Both the position numbers and the translations under genes were made by a program. Below, piece after piece: positions 1 to 4,646 of a stretch of DNA of 5,346 bases. Positions within the stretch are counted from its first letter, which is position 1. Each line of letters begins with the position of its first letter. The notes under the pieces were generated by a model. That model saw nothing but the letters and a program-made list of their open reading frames with translations, did no database searches and had not been told where the DNA came from. Source of the stretch: Lachnospiraceae bacterium (GTDB lineage: Bacteria; Bacillota; Clostridia; Lachnospirales; Lachnospiraceae); the NCBI GenBank assembly GCA_017964055.1, contig JAGCSS010000254.1, positions 1 to 5,346 on the forward strand, written 5' to 3'.

Positions 1-327
1 GAGATCATGCCCGAGGAGGCAAAGGCGGGCGGCGCGCGTGTCGTAGCCACGGGCCGCAGCGATTATCCCAACCAGATCAACAATGTGCTCGTATTCCCCG
101 GCATTTTCCGTGGTGCCCTGATGGTTGAGGCCCGCCAGATAGTCGAGGAGATGAAGCTCGCCGCAGCCAAGGCCGTGGCTTCGCTGGTTTCCGCTGCGGA
201 GCTCGCCGATGACTATATCATACCGAGTCCTTTTGATAAGCGCGTAGCCGATGTCGTAGCCTGCCGCGTGGCGGAGGTCGCCGAGCAGCTCGGGATCGCC
301 GGGAATCCCGGATGCCGGGAGCTGTAA
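1..327 (+). CDS. Malic enzyme (malate dehydrogenase, oxaloacetate-decarboxylating), C-terminal part
   Basis: This is the last 108 residues of a malic enzyme whose start lies before the window. Malic enzymes oxidatively decarboxylate malate to pyruvate and CO2 with NAD(P)+ in the cytosol. The reading frame is open from base 1 and ends at TAA 325-327. The diagnostic block is visible: a [13 protein letters not shown] segment (window residues 17-29), whose asparagines correspond to the conserved malate-contacting stretch of the family, followed by FPGIFRGAL. The closing family motif [17 protein letters not shown] sits near the C-terminus. NAD versus NADP preference cannot be read from this part. 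The last residues (GNPGCREL) do not look conserved and are encoded by palindromic and repeated DNA that continues into the intergenic region. The family call is firm; the exact subtype is open. Confidence 0.93.
   Translation, partial: EIMPEEAKAGGARVVATGRSDYPNQINNVLVFPGIFRGALMVEARQIVEEMKLAAAKAVASLVSAAELADDYIIPSPFDKRVADVVACRVAEVAEQLGIAGNPGCREL
299..311. repeat. 13-bp perfect inverted repeat inside the malic enzyme 3' end
   Basis: The sequence CCGGGA-A-TCCCGG is a perfect 6+1+6 inverted repeat. It overlaps the last codons of the malic enzyme gene and abuts the first unit of the 31-bp tandem array. CCGGGA recurs at 315-320, 377-382 and 395-400. There is no T tract after it, so it is not a rho-independent terminator. 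It could be a protein site or a relic of repeat expansion. Confidence 0.5.
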
Positions 328-434
328 GGCGGCTGGGAGCCGATGCAGGGAACTCTGCGACTGCATGGCAGCGATGCCGGGAACTCTAAAACGGCCGGGA
401 GTCGATGCAGTGAGTTCCGGACTGACGCATGATA
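311..434. repeat. Four degenerate 31-bp tandem repeat units
   Basis: Units begin at 311, 342, 373 and 404, each exactly 31 bases apart, and each opens with GATGCC or GATGCAG. The consensus core is roughly GATGCMGGGAACTCT. By eye, units 1 and 3 match at 25 of 31 positions, units 2 and 3 at about 21, and units 1 and 2 at about 19. Unit 4 holds the core but decays towards its end. Odd and even units resemble each other most, which suggests an older 62-bp duplication. The first unit starts inside the malic enzyme coding sequence, and the array ends 28 bases before the next gene. The units are contiguous with no spacers, so this is not CRISPR. Function is unknown. Confidence 0.7.
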
Positions 435-462
435 CCGAATACAGGATATAGAGGAAGATCAG

Positions 463-1260
463 ATGTCCGAAATAAAATGTCCCAACTGCGGGGCGATGTT
501 CGACCCGCATGAGCCGAAGTGCCCCTACTGCGATTACATCAATCCGGCGGGCGCCCAGGAAAAATATATGAACGCGCTCGAGGAAAAGCGCCTCAGACTG
601 GACAATGTCGACGAAGAGGCCGCAGACCTCTATCACACCGAGATGAAGAAAAAAGGCAGGCGCCTCGCGCTCACGATCGGGATCACCGTCGCCGTGATCA
701 TTCTCGGTATCGTATTCTTTGCGCTGAAGGACCGTTTTTTCAAGCCTTCCTATGAGCGTTCCCCGGAGGACGAGATCAAGGAGATTGCCTGGCAGAGGGA
801 GAATTTCCCGAAGCTCGACGAGCTTTACGAGGCCGGAGAATATGACAAACTCCTCGACCTGTACCAGCAGTTCTCGTCCGAGACCCCGTACCATGACCTC
901 TGGAACTGGTCACACTTTTCATTCGCCGACTGCCTGGTGCGCTTTTCGATTTTCACCGAATCGATGGAATCATATCCGCGTTATGTCAGGGAACACAATG
1001 CTTCCGCGCTCTCTTCCGTTGTTTATTCGGCCTTCAGATTCTATTACCGGGATTATGACTCGGATACGAAGCTTTCAGAAAGCGACCTCGCGTTTCTCGA
1101 AGGACTGAGCGCATATGCGGAAGACATAGTCCGCAGCAGGCTGCATTTTTCCGACGATGAAATGGCAGAGCTCCGGACCGAGCTTTATGCCAAGGGATAT
1201 ATGGAGTTTTCCGCCTGCGAAGAGCTCACTAAGAAATATATAGACAGGTTCACAGAATAA
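463..1260 (+). CDS. Zinc-ribbon, single-pass membrane protein (first of three)
   Basis: This 265-residue protein is not one I can name. It starts with a four-cysteine zinc ribbon, CPNC at residues 6-9 and CPYC at 20-23. A charged linker (about 30-67, possibly helical, ending KKKGRR) follows, then one hydrophobic membrane segment at about 68-88. The rest, about 175 residues, is rich in aromatic and acidic residues and probably helical. The positive charges before the segment predict the ribbon inside the cell and the tail outside. No catalytic motif is visible. The architecture resembles Staphylococcus TcaA-type proteins (N-terminal zinc ribbon, membrane segment, external tail), but I see no clear sequence match. 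A GAGGAA ribosome binding site at 451-456 supports this start. The next gene begins 10 bases after the stop, so the two are surely co-transcribed. The upstream promoter is not clear. Confidence 0.85.
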   Translation: MSEIKCPNCGAMFDPHEPKCPYCDYINPAGAQEKYMNALEEKRLRLDNVDEEAADLYHTEMKKKGRRLALTIGITVAVIILGIVFFALKDRFFKPSYERSPEDEIKEIAWQRENFPKLDELYEAGEYDKLLDLYQQFSSETPYHDLWNWSHFSFADCLVRFSIFTESMESYPRYVREHNASALSSVVYSAFRFYYRDYDSDTKLSESDLAFLEGLSAYAEDIVRSRLHFSDDEMAELRTELYAKGYMEFSACEELTKKYIDRFTE

Positions 1261-1270
1261 AGGAAAAAAT

Positions 1271-2029
1271 ATGAAATGTAAGAACTGCAATGCCAATCTT
1301 CAGATCGAAGATGAGAAATGCCCGTACTGCGGGGCGGAAAACCCTTTCGCAAAAAAACACCGTGCGGACATGAAAAAATACGCGGGCGAATTCGCTTCCA
1401 CCCGCAGTGAAGTGCTCGAGAACAGCTCGCGCTTCAACCGCTACACGGTCAAGATCACGATCGTCGCCGTGCTCCTGGCACTCTGTGTCGGCGCGTTCAT
1501 GCTTCAGATGAATGCCTACGAAGTGAGGGAATACTTCCGTGACCGCAACATAGGGCTCCACAAAAACGAGCACATCGCCCGGGTCACAGAGCTGCTCGAC
1601 GACGGCAACTACATCGGCGCCTCCAATTATGTGAGCGCCCACGGCATCAGCTATGTCGATCCCATAAAAGACTACTACGATCTGTTCCAGATACTGCGTG
1701 AGTACAACTATATCACCGACGACATATCCGCGATCATCACATGGAATAAGTTTGAGCAGCATTATCAGCAGAAAGACGAGGTATTCAACCGTCTCTCGCA
1801 GAATATCAAGTATCTCCATGATGAGACGATACCCCGCAAATACGCCTATGAAGGCAGTTATTCGGAGGACAAGCTCGCGTACATGCAGGCGATCCTCGCG
1901 GATACGGAGATGCTGCTTAAGGTTTACATGGGCCTTAAGAACGACGATTTTACAGAGCTCTACGAGCTCAGCGATATCAAGCGCACATTGCTTTTGGAAG
2001 AAAGATACGGAGAGCTGATAAATGAATAA
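1271..2029 (+). CDS. Zinc-ribbon, single-pass membrane protein (second of three, paralogue of the first)
   Basis: This 252-residue protein has the same plan as the preceding gene: a zinc ribbon (CKNC at residues 3-6, CPYC at 17-20), a basic and polar linker, one membrane segment at about 60-79, and a helical C-terminal domain predicted outside the membrane. After the membrane segment, VTELLDDGNYIGASNYV (105-121) parallels LDELYEAGEYDKLLDLY (118-134) of the first protein. The C-terminal helices also align loosely (SEDKLAYMQAI against SESDLAFLEGL), so I infer an old tandem duplication. The ribosome binding site AGGAA directly follows the upstream stop codon. The 3' end overlaps the next gene by 8 bases (ATGAATAA), typical of translational coupling. 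No enzymatic motif is visible. A role as sensor, scaffold or envelope-stress factor is only a guess from topology. Confidence 0.85.
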   Translation: MKCKNCNANLQIEDEKCPYCGAENPFAKKHRADMKKYAGEFASTRSEVLENSSRFNRYTVKITIVAVLLALCVGAFMLQMNAYEVREYFRDRNIGLHKNEHIARVTELLDDGNYIGASNYVSAHGISYVDPIKDYYDLFQILREYNYITDDISAIITWNKFEQHYQQKDEVFNRLSQNIKYLHDETIPRKYAYEGSYSEDKLAYMQAILADTEMLLKVYMGLKNDDFTELYELSDIKRTLLLEERYGELINE

Positions 2030-2483
2030 CACAAAAACCGGCAACACACCCGCGGGCAGACCCGTAAAAACTCCTGCGGACCGGATATTCAATCTGGTGA
2101 TCACGGTCCTGGCCGTGCTCTTTGTCATTCTGATATTCGGATTTTTCTATAAGCTTCGCGGCTACAGCGGCCTCGACTATACCAACGGTTCAGACACCAT
2201 CTTAAGGAGCCTGAACCAGAGCAACTATTACTACGCCGCAAACTATACCTGGCGCAACCGCGCACTGGACGTAAAGAACAAAGACGGCGAATATGACATC
2301 CCTTATGCCCTCTCGGATTATTACTTGACCGCATTTTACGAGACCGCGCACAGAGCTGCGGGAAATACCGCCAAAGCAGATGAGCTCGCCGCAAAGATGA
2401 CCGGGTACAGGACAGCCGCGGGCGATCTCGCGATGATCGCCGATGACATGGATGAAGTACTGGCACCCTTCAGGAAAAAATAA
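2022..2483 (+). CDS. Small single-pass membrane protein without zinc ribbon (third of three)
   Basis: This 153-residue protein of unknown function starts within the end of the preceding gene (8-base overlap), with a GGAGAG ribosome binding site at 2009-2014. It has no cysteine pairs. A short polar and basic N-terminus (1-21) leads into a strongly hydrophobic segment at about 22-43 (IFNLVITVLAVLFVILIFGF), then a tail of about 110 residues that is probably helical and faces outside. The stretch ILRSLNQSNYYYAANYT (60-75 region) lines up with the first repeat-like motif in both upstream proteins, so this may be a shortened paralogue that lost or never had the ribbon. The tail is unusually tyrosine- and alanine-rich. 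It is the last gene of the operon. No convincing plus-strand terminator follows its stop. Confidence 0.8.
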   Translation: MNNTKTGNTPAGRPVKTPADRIFNLVITVLAVLFVILIFGFFYKLRGYSGLDYTNGSDTILRSLNQSNYYYAANYTWRNRALDVKNKDGEYDIPYALSDYYLTAFYETAHRAAGNTAKADELAAKMTGYRTAAGDLAMIADDMDEVLAPFRKK

Positions 2484-2495
2484 TAAGCCGGCTTA
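2484..2495. repeat. 12-bp perfect palindrome after the operon stop
   Basis: TAAGCCGGCTTA directly follows the TAA stop at 2481-2483. As RNA it could form only a four-pair stem with a four-base loop and has no T tract, so it is a poor terminator. As DNA it has the form of a dimeric protein site. The rest of 2496-2535 holds nothing I can identify. Confidence 0.3.
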
Positions 2496-2535
2496 AACCC
2501 GAGCCGACAGGTCATCCTGCTGACACGGTCCGTAC

Positions 2536-2568
2536 AAAAATACCCTTCGAGCCGAAGCCCGAAGGGTA
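2536..2568 (-). terminator. Rho-independent terminator of the tRNA-Leu gene
   Basis: A perfect 9-bp stem pairs 2541-2549 (TACCCTTCG) with 2560-2568 (CGAAGGGTA) around a 10-base loop. Read on the minus strand, the hairpin is followed at once by five T residues (complement of A 2536-2540). It lies 10 bases past the tRNA 3' end, as expected for a stand-alone tRNA transcript. On the plus strand the hairpin is followed by A residues, so it should not work well as a terminator for the membrane-protein operon. Confidence 0.8.
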
Positions 2569-2577
2569 AAAAGAAAA

Positions 2578-2661
2578 TGCGGAAAAAGGGACTTGAACCC
2601 TCATGAAATTGCTTTCACACGGACCTGAACCGTGCGCGTCTGCCAATTCCGCCATTTCCGC
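2578..2661 (-). tRNA. tRNA-Leu (anticodon CAG)
   Basis: The minus strand folds as an 84-nt class II tRNA. The acceptor arms GCGGAAA and TTTCCGC pair perfectly across seven bases, with discriminator A at 2578. The anticodon stem CACGG/CCGTG (plus-strand bases 2618-2622 and 2630-2634) encloses loop TTCAGGT, giving anticodon CAG at 2625-2627, which reads CUG leucine codons. A long variable arm (GAAA-GCAA-TTTC) fits leucine. The T arm reads GAGGG-TTCAAGT-CCCTT. The CCA end is not encoded, so it must be added by the CCA-adding enzyme. Confidence 0.96.
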
Positions 2662-2684
2662 ATTCGTTGTTTTGCAACGTTGTG

Positions 2685-2714
2685 ATTATAGCACAGCACA
2701 TACGGGAAATGCAA
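2685..2714 (-). promoter_or_regulatory. Promoter of the tRNA-Leu gene
   Basis: On the minus strand a consensus TATAAT (2685-2690) is preceded by TGC, giving an extended -10 element. A partial -35, TTGCAT (2709-2714), lies 18 bases upstream. The -10 ends 23 bases before the mature tRNA 5' end, leaving a short leader that contains the palindrome CAACGTTG (2675-2682). The -10 is strong and the -35 weak. Confidence 0.7.
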
Positions 2715-2730
2715 GCATTTTTTTGCAGGA

Positions 2731-2736
2731 AAGGAG
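2731..2736 (+). promoter_or_regulatory. Ribosome binding site fixing the DUF1934 start
   Basis: AAGGAG lies five bases before ATG 2742. The in-frame upstream ATG at 2667 has no such site, and its first codons would be the tRNA promoter region. This fixes the start at 2742. Confidence 0.85.
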
Positions 2737-2741
2737 AACCG

Positions 2742-3143
2742 ATGGCAAAAGCAGTAAATATCCGCATTTCGGGACTCCAGCGGGATATCTCTGACGAGCC
2801 TACAGTTGTAGAATGTTGCGGCACTCTCCATTCGGACACCGCCCAGCATTATATCCGCTACACCGATCCCGACGGGATCAAGAACATGATAAAACTTGCC
2901 TCAGGCCGCGCGACGGTCACGCGTTCCGGCGCGCTCTCATCTATCATGGAGTTCGTCGAAGGCAGCCGTACCGAATGCGTCTACCCGACCCCCTACGGCA
3001 ATTTCGACACCGCGATCGAGACCTCATCCGTGCAGATATTCGGCTCCGATGCATCGCCCTTTGCCCGTATCGTCTACGACCTCACCATGAACGGACAGCG
3101 GATCTCCGGCTGCGAGCTCACGATCTGCATATCACAAGCATGA
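2742..3143 (+). CDS. DUF1934 family protein (YwiB-like beta-barrel)
   Basis: This is a 133-residue protein with no membrane segment or signal peptide, so probably cytosolic. The pattern is that of the DUF1934 family (Bacillus subtilis YwiB), small calycin-like beta-barrels of unknown biochemical role. An N-terminal strand (VNIRISGLQRD) is followed by YIRYTDPDG, then the most typical block, ATVTRSGALSSIMEFVEGSRTECVYPTPYGNFDTAIET (about residues 58-95). Closing strands ARIVYDLTMNGQRISGCELTICI end the protein. Length and order fit the family. The gene is divergent from the tRNA-Leu gene and shares its 80-base upstream region. I could not pick out a convincing plus-strand promoter there. It appears to be a single-gene unit, because a strong terminator begins two bases after the stop codon. 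The barrel fold suggests ligand binding, but no ligand is known to me. Confidence 0.85.
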   Translation: MAKAVNIRISGLQRDISDEPTVVECCGTLHSDTAQHYIRYTDPDGIKNMIKLASGRATVTRSGALSSIMEFVEGSRTECVYPTPYGNFDTAIETSSVQIFGSDASPFARIVYDLTMNGQRISGCELTICISQA

Positions 3144-3144
3144 C

Positions 3145-3214
3145 AGACATGGGGACGCCTCTTCAGTCTGCACAGTTCGCAGACAGAAGAACCGTCCCCA
3201 TGTCTTTTTATTTT
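3145..3214 (+). terminator. Strong rho-independent terminator with 27-nt arms
   Basis: The arms 3145-3171 and 3179-3205 pair at 24 of 27 positions around a 7-base loop (ACAGTTC). The outer 13 bp (AGACATGGGGACG with CGTCCCCATGTCT) are perfect. A 2+2 internal loop, 5 bp, one A-A mismatch and 6 bp follow. Ts from 3205, interrupted by one A (TTTTTATTTT), give the U tail on the plus strand. It starts right after the DUF1934 stop. On the minus strand there is no T tract, so it should terminate the DUF1934 transcript but not the convergent HIT transcript by the usual mechanism. The arms are unusually long for a plain terminator. Confidence 0.88.
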
Positions 3215-3219
3215 CGTTC

Positions 3220-3630
3220 TTACAGCGCCGCGCGTATCTTCGCTGCGTACTCCTCAGCTTCGCCGTCGGCGTAGCTCAGAGTCTTCCAGGGAATGATCAC
3301 ACCGTCATCCTTATATCTCGGGATCAGGTGCACATGCAGGTGAAATACCGACTGCCATGCGGCTTCGCCGCTGTTCTGCAGCATATTGATGCCGTCGCAG
3401 CCGAGCGCCTTTTTCTGTGCGTTGGCGATCTTCGATGCCACAGCGAGCACCTTTGATGCCACATCGGGATCGATGCCGAGCAGATCGGGCATATGCTTTT
3501 TCGGCAGGATCAGTACATGACCCTTCGCTGCGGGCGCGATATCGAGCACCGCCCTGAAATCATCGTCTTCGTAAACCGTCGCCGAACCGAATACTCCGTT
3601 CGCGATCTTGCAGAAAATACAATCTTCCAT
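3220..3630 (-). CDS. HIT family protein (histidine triad nucleotide hydrolase/transferase)
   Basis: This 136-residue cytosolic protein is a clear Hint/Hit-type histidine triad protein. Such proteins hydrolyse nucleoside phosphoramidates or related nucleotide substrates through a covalent nucleotidyl-histidine. The triad is HLHVHLIP with H97, H99 and H101, H99 being the expected nucleophile. The N-terminal CIFCKI (C4, C7), H46 in KKH and H97 match the zinc site seen in Bacillus-type Hit proteins. KGHVLILPKKH (36-46) and GEAAWQSVFHLHVH (88-101) are the other family signatures. Length is normal. An AGGAGG site at 3637-3642, six bases upstream, supports the start. It lies 31 bases downstream of the deacetylase gene on the same strand, with no terminator between, so the two probably share a transcript. 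The physiological substrate is unknown. Confidence 0.95.
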   Translation of the reverse strand: MEDCIFCKIANGVFGSATVYEDDDFRAVLDIAPAAKGHVLILPKKHMPDLLGIDPDVASKVLAVASKIANAQKKALGCDGINMLQNSGEAAWQSVFHLHVHLIPRYKDDGVIIPWKTLSYADGEAEEYAAKIRAAL

Positions 3631-3661
3631 ATCAAACCTCCTGTTTTATCTCAACCGTCCG

Positions 3662-4495
3662 TCACATTTCCATCGAAGTTCCGCCCTCGATGCTGTACAT
3701 TCCACGGTCATATTCAAACCATAACGTCATCGCCGAAGGGTTGTATACCCTCGTCATGCCGGCATCGAATATCAGGCGCTTATAAGCATCGACGTAATCA
3801 TATACCTCGATGTTCGTCGCGTACCAGATATCCTCCCTGCCGCTTACCTTATCCGCGAAATTCTCGATGATCTCCCAGTTGTTGTGGAAATCAAACTCAT
3901 AGCTGTGTCCCCACAGGTAAAACAGCCAGGGAGAACTGCCCGGAGTGCCCGAGATGAACCTGTCCGTAAGCTCGGGGAGCTTCTCGTCCTCATGATGGCA
4001 GGTCGGTCTCAGCACCAGCCAGTCCTTCGGGATATCGAAATTGTGCGAAGACCAGACTGTCCTGGCGTACACGATACCGCAGGCCTTTAGGGACGCGATC
4101 ACCGAATCGTTGAAGGTGCCGTAGGGATACGCAAATCCGCGCACCGTAACGCCATAGTCCTTCTCATGGTTAAGCCTGTCCTCGAGTATCTCGCGCGTGC
4201 ATTCGGCGGGCGTCAGCTGCTCTAAGAAAGGATGCGTCACCGCATGTGCCGCTATCTCGAAGCCGCTGTCCTTATAGAGCCCGATCGCAGCCTCTTTGGT
4301 CAGTCTTCTGTGAGTGCTCGTAAAATCGTCAAATTCCTGCTCCGCATAGCAGCCGCTGTTGAGGTTCAGCGTGCATTTAAGCCCCTTTTCTTTAAGCAGT
4401 GCGGTAAAACGTCTGTCGTTTATCACGCCGTCATCGTAGCTGAGTGTGAGGCACTTGGCCTTTCCGCCCGGAAATCTCATATACAGATTTGCCAT
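3662..4495 (-). CDS. Polysaccharide deacetylase family protein (NodB/CE4 domain), no signal peptide
   Basis: This 277-residue protein has the NodB homology fold of carbohydrate esterase family 4, metal-dependent enzymes that remove N- or O-acetyl groups from sugars. Motif 1 is LTLSYDDG, with D21-D22 as likely catalytic base and metal ligand. Motif 2 is EIAAHAVTH, with H84 and H88 as metal ligands. Motif 3 is RGFAYPYG (119-126). LWGHSYEF (H197) corresponds to the late catalytic histidine. No signal peptide or membrane segment is visible, so it seems to act in the cytosol, unlike peptidoglycan or xylan deacetylases. The substrate may be a soluble sugar or intermediate. The last 60 or so residues (from about ATNIEVYDYV) continue the domain. 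An AAGGAG site at 4504-4509 supports the start. It is the first gene of a likely operon with the HIT gene. The exact substrate cannot be assigned. Confidence 0.9.
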   Translation of the reverse strand: MANLYMRFPGGKAKCLTLSYDDGVINDRRFTALLKEKGLKCTLNLNSGCYAEQEFDDFTSTHRRLTKEAAIGLYKDSGFEIAAHAVTHPFLEQLTPAECTREILEDRLNHEKDYGVTVRGFAYPYGTFNDSVIASLKACGIVYARTVWSSHNFDIPKDWLVLRPTCHHEDEKLPELTDRFISGTPGSSPWLFYLWGHSYEFDFHNNWEIIENFADKVSGREDIWYATNIEVYDYVDAYKRLIFDAGMTRVYNPSAMTLWFEYDRGMYSIEGGTSMEM

Positions 4496-4521
4496 AATCT
4501 CTTCTCCTTCCGCTAAATGAT

Positions 4522-4550
4522 ATTATATAACATCGCTCCCCGTAAATCAT
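4522..4550 (-). promoter_or_regulatory. Probable promoter of the deacetylase-HIT operon
   Basis: The minus strand carries a consensus TATAAT at 4522-4527. A weak -35-like ATGATT (4545-4550) lies 17 bases upstream. The expected start near 4515 gives a leader of about 20 bases that contains the ribosome binding site. The -10 is convincing and the -35 is not. Confidence 0.55.
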
Positions 4551-4578
4551 TTGTTTTTTTATTATTTTGTGGTACAAT
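4551..4578 (+). promoter_or_regulatory. Probable promoter of the plsC-type gene
   Basis: TTGTTT (4551-4556), a 16-base AT-rich spacer and TACAAT (4573-4578) form a housekeeping-type promoter. A TGG immediately before TACAAT makes an extended -10. The leader to ATG 4647 would be about 60 bases and includes a weak 5-bp inverted repeat (GTGCA 4597-4601, TGCAC 4614-4618). Confidence 0.6.
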
Positions 4579-4646
4579 AATGAGCGTTGAGCAATCGTGC
4601 ATTTTTACGCATTTGCACTTAATCTGTACACGGAGATGTTGGCTTG

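Noticed and set aside
9..24. Exact 16-base match between the malic enzyme (9-24) and plsC (5294-5309), GCCCGAGGAGGCAAAG
   Set aside because: Both copies encode PEEAK in unrelated proteins with the same preferred codons, and the similarity stops at once on both sides. Chance is the simplest reading.
311..434. CRISPR array
   Set aside because: The 31-bp units abut each other with no unique spacers and are too degenerate.
1250..2128. Long minus-strand open frame (292 codons) across the second membrane-protein gene
   Set aside because: It lies almost entirely antisense to a gene with a good ribosome binding site, a zinc ribbon and a membrane segment. Its product is a low-complexity V/H/R-rich sequence with no recognisable domain.
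2578..2661. tRNA-Leu as an integration (att) site
   Set aside because: No second copy of the tRNA 3' end and no integrase gene occur in the window, and the flanking genes look like ordinary chromosomal genes.
2667..2741. Longer N-terminus for the DUF1934 protein from ATG 2667
   Set aside because: It would add 25 residues encoded by the tRNA promoter region, and it has no ribosome binding site. ATG 2742 has AAGGAG at the right distance, and the family begins at about that point.
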